14,164 bases of DNA from Pedobacter sp. (GTDB lineage: Bacteria; Bacteroidota; Bacteroidia; Sphingobacteriales; Sphingobacteriaceae): NCBI GenBank assembly GCA_028287885.1, contig JAQBOT010000404.1, positions 1 to 14,164 on the forward strand, written 5' to 3'. The position numbers and the translations under genes are program-made. Positions 7,170-13,716 of this stretch are shown here, piece by piece. How positions within the stretch are numbered: position 1 is the stretch's first letter; each line of letters opens with the position of its first letter. Below the pieces are notes generated by a model, which ran no database searches, was not told the origin of the DNA, and saw only the letters and a program-made list of their open reading frames with translations.

Positions 7170-8063
7170 ATGGAAAGCAATAATATTGAAAATACAGCAA
7201 ACCCATTAGACCAGTACGATAAATCACCCTCTACTAAACAGCAAGAGCAAGTTCCAGGAACAGAAACTGAAATGGATCAAAAGCCAGATCATGGTGAAAA
7301 CAGTTACAAGGGCTCGGGAAAATTAACAGGCAAAAAGGCAATCATTACCGGAGGCGATTCGGGAATAGGAAGGGCAGTGGCGATTGCATTTGCACGGGAA
7401 GGGGCTGATGTATTAATCTCGTACCTGAATGAGCATGAAGACGCTCAGGAAACAGCTAAGTACATTGAAGAAGCCGGGAAGAAAGCCGTATTGCTACCAG
7501 GCGACATTCGTGATGAGCAGCACTGCAAGCAGATCATACAACGTGCAATACAGGAATTTGGCCAAATTGATGTGCTTGTAAACAATGCAGCATATCAGAT
7601 GTCAAGAAATTCACTTCAGGAGGTGTCTACCGAAGAATGGGACGAAACATTTAAAACAAATATATATCCAATGTTTTACTTGTGTAAGGAAGCCGAAGCA
7701 CATCTGAAACCAGGAAGCACTATAGTAAATACCACCTCAGTAAACGCATATAAAGCACCTCCACAACTAATTGCTTATTCAGCAACAAAGGCAGCAATAC
7801 AGAACTTTACAGCAAGCCTGGCGCAACTCTGGGCTGAAAAAGGAATCCGAATCAACTGCGTAGCACCGGGACCAATATGGACACCGCTTATCCCAGCTAC
7901 CATGCCACCGGAAAAAGTTAAATCTTTCGGACAGGATGTCCCGCTAAAAAGACCTGGCCAGCCTGCAGAACTTGCGCCAATTTTTGTATTGCTTGCTTCC
8001 AAGGATTCAAGCTATATGACCGGATCTACTGTACAAGTAACTGGCGGATATCCTACTATTTAA
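7170..8063 (+). CDS. SDR-family NADP-dependent oxidoreductase, YghA/YdaD stress type
   Basis: A 297-residue classical short-chain dehydrogenase/reductase. Residues 1-50 are a hydrophilic extension (NPLDQY, PGTETEMDQKPDHGENSYKG) characteristic of the subgroup around E. coli YghA and B. subtilis YdaD/YhxC, proteins linked to general stress. The Rossmann fold shows TGGDSGIG at 60-67 (nucleotide binding), GDI at 111-113, NNAA at 138-141, Asn164, and the catalytic set Ser190, Tyr203 and Lys207 (Y-S-A-T-K), then CVAPGPIWTPL for cofactor closure. All catalytic residues are present. Substrate is unknown; aldehydes or ketones are likely for the subgroup. It heads a tight operon with two DUF421 genes (7-base and 4-base gaps), a stress-type context. 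The ATG has an A-rich leader and no Shine-Dalgarno sequence. Confidence 0.9.
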   Translation: MESNNIENTANPLDQYDKSPSTKQQEQVPGTETEMDQKPDHGENSYKGSGKLTGKKAIITGGDSGIGRAVAIAFAREGADVLISYLNEHEDAQETAKYIEEAGKKAVLLPGDIRDEQHCKQIIQRAIQEFGQIDVLVNNAAYQMSRNSLQEVSTEEWDETFKTNIYPMFYLCKEAEAHLKPGSTIVNTTSVNAYKAPPQLIAYSATKAAIQNFTASLAQLWAEKGIRINCVAPGPIWTPLIPATMPPEKVKSFGQDVPLKRPGQPAELAPIFVLLASKDSSYMTGSTVQVTGGYPTI

Positions 8064-8070
8064 ACATAAC

Positions 8071-8757
8071 GTGAATCCAGCTGATATCAATCCAACAGAC
8101 TGGCAAAGAATCATGTTCGGCAATACAAACCCGGACTTTTTGCTTGAAGTCTTCTTAAGAACACTCATCGTATACCTCGCATTGCTAGTTATTGTAAAAT
8201 GGCTTGGGAAACGAATGACTGGCCAACTCACCATCATTGAGATGACTGTCATGGTTACTCTTGGAGCAATTGTCTCTGTACCCATGCAAATGCCCGACCG
8301 CGGCATATTACAAGGCCTGCTGATCTTGCTTGTAGCTCTTGGACTGCACCAGGGTATAAACTACATCGGCTTGTTGTATCCCCGCGCTGAAGAAATCTTA
8401 CAGGGAAAGCCAACGATTCTTGTCAAGGACGGAATTCTGCAGCTCGCTGAAATGGATGAGGTACGGGTTACCCGGCAACAGCTATTTTCAGATCTGAGAA
8501 CCAAAAACATCTATCAGCTGGGCAAACTAAAACGGGTGTACCTGGAACCTGCAGGATCTTTAAGTATTCTTGAGGCAGATGAGGAGCGACCCGGCCTCGC
8601 TGTATTCCCACCGAAAGACGAAAAGATGATTAAGGCGCGGGGAATGTCGGGACAACAACTTTGGGTATGCATCAATTGTGGCAAAACGACAGAGACTGAT
8701 GGACCTGCAAATTGTGAAAACTGCCAGGACCAGGACTTCATAAAAGCTATAATATAA
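8071..8757 (+). CDS. YetF-like DUF421 membrane protein with C-terminal Cys4 zinc-ribbon-like tail
   Basis: A 228-residue protein of the YetF/DUF421 family. Three hydrophobic segments (about 22-43, 52-72 and 78-103) are followed by the soluble DUF421/YetF C-terminal domain (about 104-180: ILQGKPTILVKDG, QLFSDLRTKNI, VYLEPAGSLSIL). Beyond the normal family length is a tail with Cys200-x2-Cys203 and Cys215-x2-Cys218, shaped like a zinc ribbon. The start is a GTG seven bases after the dehydrogenase stop. It is supported by the downstream paralogue, which aligns through D-x2-R-I-x2-G at residues 10-17, so the ATG at 8113 would cut off shared sequence. Function unknown; family members are linked to spore or stress membranes in Bacillus. 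Confidence 0.85.
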   Translation: MNPADINPTDWQRIMFGNTNPDFLLEVFLRTLIVYLALLVIVKWLGKRMTGQLTIIEMTVMVTLGAIVSVPMQMPDRGILQGLLILLVALGLHQGINYIGLLYPRAEEILQGKPTILVKDGILQLAEMDEVRVTRQQLFSDLRTKNIYQLGKLKRVYLEPAGSLSILEADEERPGLAVFPPKDEKMIKARGMSGQQLWVCINCGKTTETDGPANCENCQDQDFIKAII

Positions 8758-8761
8758 TCAC

Positions 8762-9451
8762 ATGGTAAAAGAAAAGTACAGCCTTGGAGATTTGCACCGG
8801 ATACTGATTGGTGATGTGCCAGCAGTCTTCTTCATTGAAGTAATCATCCGGACAGTGCTTATCTACATCATCCTGATCGTATCCATACGCCTGATGGGAA
8901 AGCGAATGGCACTACAACTCAACGTAACCGAGATGACGGCCATGGTGGCTTTAGCTGCCGCCATTGGCGTGCCCATACAGGCTCCTGACCGTGGGATCCT
9001 GCCCGCTGCGGTGATCGCTATTGTAGTTGTAATATCAGAAAGGGTCATCACCAGAATAATCATGAACAACAAGAAAGCGGAGACAAGATTTCAAGGCGAT
9101 ATGAATGTGCTTGTAGAAGAATCAGCGCTAAATTTTACGTGTATAAAGGATGTCGGTATGTCCCGCAGCCTGGTTCTTCAACAGCTGCGGGCACGCGGTA
9201 TAGATCATTTGGGCAAGGTTAAACGACTGTACATGGAAACGAGCGGAGCTTTCTCCATCGTTGAGCAAAAAGAAATAAAGCCGGGTTTGTCTGTAATTCC
9301 TGAGCATGATCAGGATTACTGGAAAGATGTAAACCGGCGTGAAGACGTATGTGTCTGTTCAAATTGCGGCCTAAGGCGCGACACACCTGCTAAAAATGAT
9401 CTTGAATGTGAGAATTGCGGCAAAAACCAATGGGAACCAGCTGTTTTATAA
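8762..9451 (+). CDS. Second YetF-like DUF421 membrane protein with Cys-rich tail
   Basis: A 229-residue tandem paralogue of the preceding gene, four bases downstream. The two share R-I-L/M-x-G, EV-x2-RT, the GKRM turn, EMTAMV/EMTVMV, a VP-x-Q-x-PDRGIL loop and G-K-x-KR-x-Y. Hydrophobic segments lie at about 20-44, 55-72 and 79-102, then the DUF421 domain to about residue 180. The tail has Cys197, Cys199-x2-Cys202 and Cys216-x2-Cys219, again ribbon-like, with one additional cysteine. The pair has diverged strongly between the membrane part and the tail, so the duplication is old, and the two may form a hetero-oligomer. It converges with the NMO-like gene, only 14 bases away. Confidence 0.85.
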   Translation: MVKEKYSLGDLHRILIGDVPAVFFIEVIIRTVLIYIILIVSIRLMGKRMALQLNVTEMTAMVALAAAIGVPIQAPDRGILPAAVIAIVVVISERVITRIIMNNKKAETRFQGDMNVLVEESALNFTCIKDVGMSRSLVLQQLRARGIDHLGKVKRLYMETSGAFSIVEQKEIKPGLSVIPEHDQDYWKDVNRREDVCVCSNCGLRRDTPAKNDLECENCGKNQWEPAVL

Positions 9452-9477
9452 TGCAACCTTGTGTTTTATAGTGCAAC
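9442..9477. repeat. 16-bp tandem duplication across the convergent gene junction
   Basis: TGTTTTATAATGCAAC at 9442-9457 recurs at 9462-9477 with a single change (A to G), at an offset of exactly 20 bases. The first copy contains the TAA stop of the second DUF421 gene; the second copy contains the stop and last codons of the minus-strand NMO-like gene. No terminator hairpin fits in the 14 bases between the genes, so the two transcripts probably overlap. Confidence 0.6.
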
Positions 9478-11262
9478 TTGCCTAAGAGAAATCATCAAGC
9501 CTTCCAAAGCAGCTTCCGCCTCCAACAATTGATGTTCCATTTGCAGGTAAAGTGATTGTTGCTGGTCCTTAAGTTCAGGCAATAGTCGCTTATAATAATC
9601 GATCCCTTGTTGCAGTTGCGCAGAAAACTTGTTAAAGTACTTTGCTTTTTTGTCGCTTAACCCTTGGCACTGGCTTGCTAAATCTTTCTTAAGGTATTTT
9701 ATGTACAGATTTAATTCATTCACGAAAAGGTTCGGACGGTTAACGCCACTCAGCAAATCTACCCGCCCATAAATATGATCTATCATTGTGGCCAATGTAT
9801 ATTTACCCGAAAAAAACGCGAGGTTTGGTCCAGGGCAAATGCTTACCGCCTTGCTTTCCCGTGGCTTAAGTAAACCATTTTTAAGATAAACAGAAGCACA
9901 TAATCCCTCACACAAACAGACCTTTTCAGTGATCAGTTCAAATTGGGCTTTCTTTGCCGCTGCGGCTAAATTTAGGGCGTCGAGTTCAGCAAGTTTTAAA
10001 TGCTGGTATTCCCGTGATGCCGTACAGATTGGCAGACTGGTGAATTCCGTGTTTGTACAGAGATATTTTTTCTTACAGGGACTTCCAGGGCGTCCTTTTT
10101 CAATTCTGGACCTACGTAAATCTTCAGCGCTGCTCTTGCTGAAGTTATTAAACAGTACACCTAAAGGTGAACTATTGCTGATATAGAAATCCGTTTCTTC
10201 TGCAGTAACAAGTGCAGTCAAAGTGTCCTCATCAACATTGGTTGCTTCTGGAACCAAGAGAAATGGGCTTCCCCAGCCCGCAGCATTCAATTCATAATGG
10301 TTCAAAAGAAACTTATGCTCATCTGAAGTTCCAACTCCACCTTGGTACGTAATCTGTTGATCAGGTATGTTGTCCATCATAATACCTTTAGTCGTGCAAG
10401 CTGCCTTGTATATCGAGAAGATCTCTTCTAATAAGGCGCTTCTATTCGTCTTAAATTCTTCGAGTATCGGGCCAATTAATAAGCCATCCGTGGCAAAGGC
10501 ATGTCCACCACAATTAAGACCCGATTCTATGCGGAACTCAGTAACCCAAAGGCCCCTTTTAGCAAGCATCTTGGCCTGTATAATGGCAGATCTGTAGTCG
10601 CTAACTTTAAGTATAATCTGTTTGTTTGATTTGCCATTTGTAGGATAGAAGCTACTGCACCTTTCCATGTACGCATATAGTCGTGGATTTAATCCCGCAG
10701 ATATCACCACGGCTGCGGATAGACTACTTTCCGCAAATCCACGCATGGCTGCAATCGCATCGGTAAAATCGTCGCCCGTATAGGTTTTGTCCGTTGTATA
10801 ATTTGCCTTGTCTACTTTAGACATGATATTTACATCGATATTACCAGGCTTAATTTCCTCTTTAAGTAATTCTACGAGTTGTATTTTAACTTTTTCGTCT
10901 GCCTGGAGCATGTTTTTGTATCGAACCTTTAAATCACTATCATCTGGAAGCAATTGAAAATACCGGCTGAGATCTGTCCCAGGAAGAAAGTCCTGCTTTT
11001 TCAGTTCAGACAGCTGTTGTATTACAAGCATGTTTAGAAGGTTCAGGTATGCGGTTGTTCTTTTTGCCCGATGGTCTTGTTCATAGACAGTGATTGCATG
11101 AAATGGAATGTTGTTTTTTATACAATGATGTTCACGCATGCGCTCGAGTAACTCGTCATCAACAATCGAGACGACGGAAGAAATGCCGAACTTGGCAACC
11201 TTCAGCGGCGTGTCTACGGAATATCCTAAACCTAATACTGGAATGTGAAAACTGTGTCTCAT
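9466..11262 (-). CDS. Nitronate monooxygenase/FabK-like flavoprotein with extra cysteine clusters
   Basis: From the ATG at 11262 the protein has 598 residues, well above the 310-360 usual for nitronate monooxygenase (2-nitropropane dioxygenase-like) FMN TIM barrels; PfaD-type relatives are longer. Barrel landmarks are HIPVLGLGYSVDTPLKVAKFG at the start, AAVVISAGLNPRLY (about 183-196), GLNCGGHAF with His254 in place of the family's AGGH, and YQGGVGT (306-312), the FMN-phosphate loop, followed by an AGWGSPFLLVPEA segment. Two parts are unusual: Cys396, Cys402, Cys413 and Cys449, Cys451, Cys455, Cys476, which could hold an iron-sulfur cluster or disulfides. The last 80 residues are helical. A longer frame begins at 11310, but a -7-like box at 11293-11287 lies inside that extension, so I prefer 11262. 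It is divergent from the kinase and shares its operator region, suggesting membership in the same regulon. The reaction is not known. Confidence 0.65.
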   Translation of the reverse strand: MRHSFHIPVLGLGYSVDTPLKVAKFGISSVVSIVDDELLERMREHHCIKNNIPFHAITVYEQDHRAKRTTAYLNLLNMLVIQQLSELKKQDFLPGTDLSRYFQLLPDDSDLKVRYKNMLQADEKVKIQLVELLKEEIKPGNIDVNIMSKVDKANYTTDKTYTGDDFTDAIAAMRGFAESSLSAAVVISAGLNPRLYAYMERCSSFYPTNGKSNKQIILKVSDYRSAIIQAKMLAKRGLWVTEFRIESGLNCGGHAFATDGLLIGPILEEFKTNRSALLEEIFSIYKAACTTKGIMMDNIPDQQITYQGGVGTSDEHKFLLNHYELNAAGWGSPFLLVPEATNVDEDTLTALVTAEETDFYISNSSPLGVLFNNFSKSSAEDLRRSRIEKGRPGSPCKKKYLCTNTEFTSLPICTASREYQHLKLAELDALNLAAAAKKAQFELITEKVCLCEGLCASVYLKNGLLKPRESKAVSICPGPNLAFFSGKYTLATMIDHIYGRVDLLSGVNRPNLFVNELNLYIKYLKKDLASQCQGLSDKKAKYFNKFSAQLQQGIDYYKRLLPELKDQQQSLYLQMEHQLLEAEAALEGLMISLRQVAL

Positions 11263-11286
11263 GTATGATCTTTGTAAATATTTTAA

Positions 11287-11293
11287 CAAAGTA
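11287..11293 (-). promoter_or_regulatory. Probable -7 element TACTTTG of the NMO-like gene
   Basis: Read on the minus strand the heptamer TACTTTG resembles TAnnTTTG with one base fewer in the spacer. It would start transcription about 20 bases before the ATG at 11262. Its centre (11290) is 33.5 bp from the centre of the palindrome at 11318-11329, nearly the same distance as in the other two promoters of this cluster, which is the main support. Confidence 0.45.
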
Positions 11294-11317
11294 GCACACA
11301 AAATTTTCATTCAGACG

Positions 11318-11329
11318 TGACCTGGGTCA
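11318..11329. promoter_or_regulatory. Perfect Crp/Fnr-type palindrome TGACCTGGGTCA
   Basis: Arms TGACC and GGTCA are perfect complements, and the core has the TGA-N6-TCA form of Crp/Fnr operators. Flanks extend the symmetry (ACG before, TGT after, one mismatch). The site lies between two divergent genes: 57 bp from the kinase -7 centre and 33.5 bp from that of the NMO-like gene. The likely binder is the REC-Crp/Fnr protein encoded just downstream. Confidence 0.65.
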
Positions 11330-11340
11330 TGTTTCACTCA

Positions 11341-11352
11341 TGATTGTTGTCA
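11341..11352. promoter_or_regulatory. Second Crp/Fnr-type site TGATTGTTGTCA
   Basis: The TGA-N6-TCA core is intact, with half-sites TGAT and GTCA (one deviation from TGAT/ATCA). It is 23 bp from the first site. Its centre (11346.5) is 34 bp upstream of the centre of the kinase -7 box, the position of a class II activator site, and 56.5 bp from that of the NMO-like gene. Confidence 0.55.
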
Positions 11353-11376
11353 GCCTACCTGACTGCTCAAAAACTA

Positions 11377-11384
11377 TATCTTTG
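11377..11384 (+). promoter_or_regulatory. -7 element TATCTTTG of the kinase-regulator operon
   Basis: Exact match to TAnnTTTG. No TTG lies at the usual -33 spacing, as expected for an activator-dependent promoter. The box ends only seven bases before the kinase ATG at 11392, so the transcript would have almost no leader. A TTG-started longer frame from 11344 would run through the promoter and the second operator and is rejected. Confidence 0.65.
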
Positions 11385-11391
11385 TAAACGG

Positions 11392-12576
11392 ATGGAAAAC
11401 GCAAAACTATTAAAATCAATCATTGAAACTGCGATAGATGGAATAATTACTATCGACCGCAAGGGTTTGATAGAAACACTTAATCCCGCAGCCTTAACTC
11501 TGTTTGGATATCAGATCGAAGAGGTAGTTGGTCGAAACATAAACGTACTTATGCCTGAGCCGGATAAAAGTGCACACGACGAGTATCTGGGTCGCTATGA
11601 GCAAACTGGGAAAAAGACGATTATCGGTAAGGGCAGGGAAGTGCGAGGCTTGCGTAAAGATGGAAGTACTTTTCCTTTCCGGCTTGCTGTAAGTGAAGTT
11701 CAGTATGAGGACCGAAAAATGTTCACGGGCTTTATCCATGATCTTTCTAAAGAAAAGGAAGCAGAAGAGCAATTGAGGCAGTATGCTGCTCAGCTTGAAG
11801 AAATTGTTGAGGAGAGGACACAATCCTTACGCAACACGGTTGCGGCCTTGAATGACGCCAAGGATGACGTGCTTGTTTCTCTTGAAAAAGAAAAAGAACT
11901 CAATCAGATGAAAGGACGTTTTGTATCGATGGCATCACATGAATTCCGAACGCCATTAAGTTCTATTCAACTATCCGCATCATTGATTCAAAGATATGCC
12001 GAACCTTATGAGAATGAACATATTCACAAACACGTCAACAAGATAAAGAATGCTGTCGGCAATTTGACCACCATACTAAACGACTTTCTTTCTCTTGAAA
12101 AGCTGGAAGCCGGCAAGGTCGAACCTACATTTACATCTTTTGATCTCGTGCAGCTTGCAGAAGAGGTCACTGAAGAGATGCAAATGATCGCAAAGCAAAA
12201 TCAAAATATCATTTATCAACATACGGGTTCGGAAAGTGTGATCTTGCTTGATCCGAATCTGCTTAAGAACTGTATGATAAATCTGATCAGTAACGCGATA
12301 AAGTATTCAGGTGAGCATACATTTATAGAGTTCAATACTGAAATAGACGAGCAGCACTGCAAAGTAACCGTTAAGGATAATGGGATTGGCATCCCCGAAG
12401 CTGAGCAGATTCATTTGTTTGAACCATTTTTTCGTGCAAACAACACCGGCAACATACCAGGTACAGGCTTGGGCCTAAATATTGTTCGCCGATATGCTAC
12501 ATTGATGAAAGGAACGCTTAACTTTCAAAGCACAATAGGTAAGGAAACCACCTTTACACTATCATTCGAAAAATAA
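11392..12576 (+). CDS. Soluble PAS sensor histidine kinase, FixL-like heme-PAS candidate
   Basis: A 394-residue cytoplasmic kinase without membrane segments. The PAS domain (about 5-120) closely resembles the FixL oxygen-sensor PAS: LMPEPDKSAHDEYLGRY and TIIGKGREVRGLRKDGSTFP. Aligned to Bradyrhizobium FixL, His62 matches the heme ligand His200, Arg68 matches Arg206, Ile77 matches Ile215 and Arg82 matches the oxygen-contacting Arg220. Ile218 is replaced by Lys80 and His214 by Thr76. A coiled coil (about 122-175) leads to the H-box SHEFRTPLSS with phospho-acceptor His183, the N-box around Asn301, DNGIG from Asp329, the F-box LFEPFF, and GTGLGL from Gly357. All kinase motifs are intact. The stop is directly followed by the regulator's ATG, so that protein is the expected phosphorylation partner. 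FixL-like PAS sequences also occur in proteins not shown to bind heme, so oxygen sensing is inference. Confidence 0.85.
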   Translation: MENAKLLKSIIETAIDGIITIDRKGLIETLNPAALTLFGYQIEEVVGRNINVLMPEPDKSAHDEYLGRYEQTGKKTIIGKGREVRGLRKDGSTFPFRLAVSEVQYEDRKMFTGFIHDLSKEKEAEEQLRQYAAQLEEIVEERTQSLRNTVAALNDAKDDVLVSLEKEKELNQMKGRFVSMASHEFRTPLSSIQLSASLIQRYAEPYENEHIHKHVNKIKNAVGNLTTILNDFLSLEKLEAGKVEPTFTSFDLVQLAEEVTEEMQMIAKQNQNIIYQHTGSESVILLDPNLLKNCMINLISNAIKYSGEHTFIEFNTEIDEQHCKVTVKDNGIGIPEAEQIHLFEPFFRANNTGNIPGTGLGLNIVRRYATLMKGTLNFQSTIGKETTFTLSFEK

Positions 12577-13635
12577 ATGGATAAAGCATGTGTACTGATC
12601 ATTGAAGATAACGATGATATTCGGGAGGGTGTAGTAGAAATACTAGAACTTGCGAACTACGAGGTTATTTCTGCAAATAATGGGAAAGCCGGTATCGAAC
12701 TTGCTACAAAGCATTTACCCGATTTAATTCTGTGTGACATTATGATGCCCGAACTGGATGGTTACGGAGTGTTGTACCTGCTAGCTAAAAAACCTGAAAC
12801 TTCCTTAATTCCTTTCATCTTTCTAACTGCAAAGGCGGAGCGGACAGACTTGCGAAAAGGAATGGACATGGGTGCTGACGACTATCTGACCAAACCTTTT
12901 GATGATATGGAGCTGCTGGGTGCAATTGAGAGCCGCCTAAGCAAGAGAAACAAGCACCAAGCTTTTTACAGCAAAAGCCTGGAGGAGATTTCAAGTCTTT
13001 TAAGTAAAACAAGCGGTTTAAATGAATTGAAAAACGCCGTTTTACAACGTAAGTTAAGAACGATCAAGAAAAAACAAGTCATTTATTATGAAGGTGATGC
13101 AGTTGTAGGTATTTATCTTGTGCTCCACGGTAAGGTAAAGACGGCTCGGCTTGCCTCAGATGGAAGACAACTGGTAACAGCCATTTATACGGATGACCAA
13201 TACTTTGGGATACCATCCTTATTATTAAATGAACCATACGCAGAAACTGCAGAGGCGCTAGAAGATACAACGGTATGTTTATTACCAAAAGACATGCTTG
13301 AAAGCCTTCTGAATCAATACCCAGAAATTGCCCGACAGTTTATCCGCATCCTTTCTAATGATTTAATGGAGAGAGAGCAACAGCTGATGCAGCTCGCATA
13401 TTACTCTGTAAGGAAAAGACTTGCTGAAGTATTGTTACGCCTGCAAAAACAGCAGGATGTTACACCTGACCCTGCCATTAAAGTCTCCCGTGACAATCTC
13501 GCCGCCCTGGCTGGGATGGCTACTGAAACTGTCAGTCGTATTTTAAGCGACTTTAAATCAGAAAATATCATCGAAAGAAAGGGGAGTGTCATTCAAATTC
13601 TTAATCTGCAATTACTACGGCAAATGAAAAACTGA
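12577..13635 (+). CDS. Response regulator fusing a receiver domain to a Crp/Fnr effector
   Basis: A 352-residue regulator whose ATG abuts the kinase stop. Residues 4-120 are a receiver domain with acidic pocket Glu10, Asp11 and Asp13, phospho-acceptor Asp54 (LILCDIMMPELDG), Thr84 and Lys106: all present. A linker follows (about 121-160), then a cyclic-nucleotide-binding-type beta roll (about 160-275: YYEGDAVVGIYLVLHGKVK). Glu223 is where cAMP-binding proteins have their phosphate-binding Arg, so cAMP is unlikely to be the signal; no FNR-type iron-sulfur cysteines are seen either. The HTH_Crp winged helix (about 278-350) has recognition helix ATETVSRIL with Glu317, Ser320 and Arg321, the E-x2-S-R signature that lets FNR read TTGAT half-sites. 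Phosphorylation by the neighbouring kinase would replace the usual ligand. In rhizobial terms it joins FixJ and FixK functions in one chain. Confidence 0.9.
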   Translation: MDKACVLIIEDNDDIREGVVEILELANYEVISANNGKAGIELATKHLPDLILCDIMMPELDGYGVLYLLAKKPETSLIPFIFLTAKAERTDLRKGMDMGADDYLTKPFDDMELLGAIESRLSKRNKHQAFYSKSLEEISSLLSKTSGLNELKNAVLQRKLRTIKKKQVIYYEGDAVVGIYLVLHGKVKTARLASDGRQLVTAIYTDDQYFGIPSLLLNEPYAETAEALEDTTVCLLPKDMLESLLNQYPEIARQFIRILSNDLMEREQQLMQLAYYSVRKRLAEVLLRLQKQQDVTPDPAIKVSRDNLAALAGMATETVSRILSDFKSENIIERKGSVIQILNLQLLRQMKN

Positions 13636-13644
13636 TTAAAATCA
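13633..13644. promoter_or_regulatory. FNR-like box TGATTAAAATCA overlapping the regulator stop codon
   Basis: TGAT-N4-ATCA matches the FNR core (TTGAT-N4-ATCAA) perfectly; with outer bases 8 of 10 fit. The first TGA is itself the stop codon of the regulator gene. The centre is 55 bp upstream of the centre of the following -7 box, a class I-like position. Confidence 0.65.
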
Positions 13645-13654
13645 TTTTTATGCT

Positions 13655-13666
13655 TGATTAAACTCA
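13655..13666. promoter_or_regulatory. FNR-like box TGATTAAACTCA
   Basis: A near copy of the preceding box (11 of 12 bases identical), 22 bp downstream and so on the same face of the helix. With the T before it, the left half is a full TTGAT. Its centre is 33 bp upstream of the -7 box centre, close to -41 from the probable transcription start, the classical class II activator position. Confidence 0.65.
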
Positions 13667-13689
13667 TTCCTCAATCGCCGACTACAGCC

Positions 13690-13697
13690 TAGATTTG
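13690..13697 (+). promoter_or_regulatory. -7 element TAGATTTG of the LDH-like gene
   Basis: Exact TAnnTTTG match, 19 bases upstream of the ATG at 13717. There is no TTG at the -33 position, which fits a promoter that needs an activator bound at the upstream FNR-like boxes. Confidence 0.65.
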
Positions 13698-13716
13698 GAG
13701 CGTAAAACAACAAATC

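Noticed and set aside
9929..10186. 85-codon plus-strand open frame opposite the NMO-like gene
   Set aside because: It lies entirely antisense to a well-supported coding region, has low-complexity composition and no start signals; a shadow frame. Similar antisense frames inside other genes were rejected for the same reason.
11344..11391. TTG start adding 16 residues to the histidine kinase
   Set aside because: The added stretch covers an operator and the -7 box; the PAS domain begins normally from the ATG at 11392.
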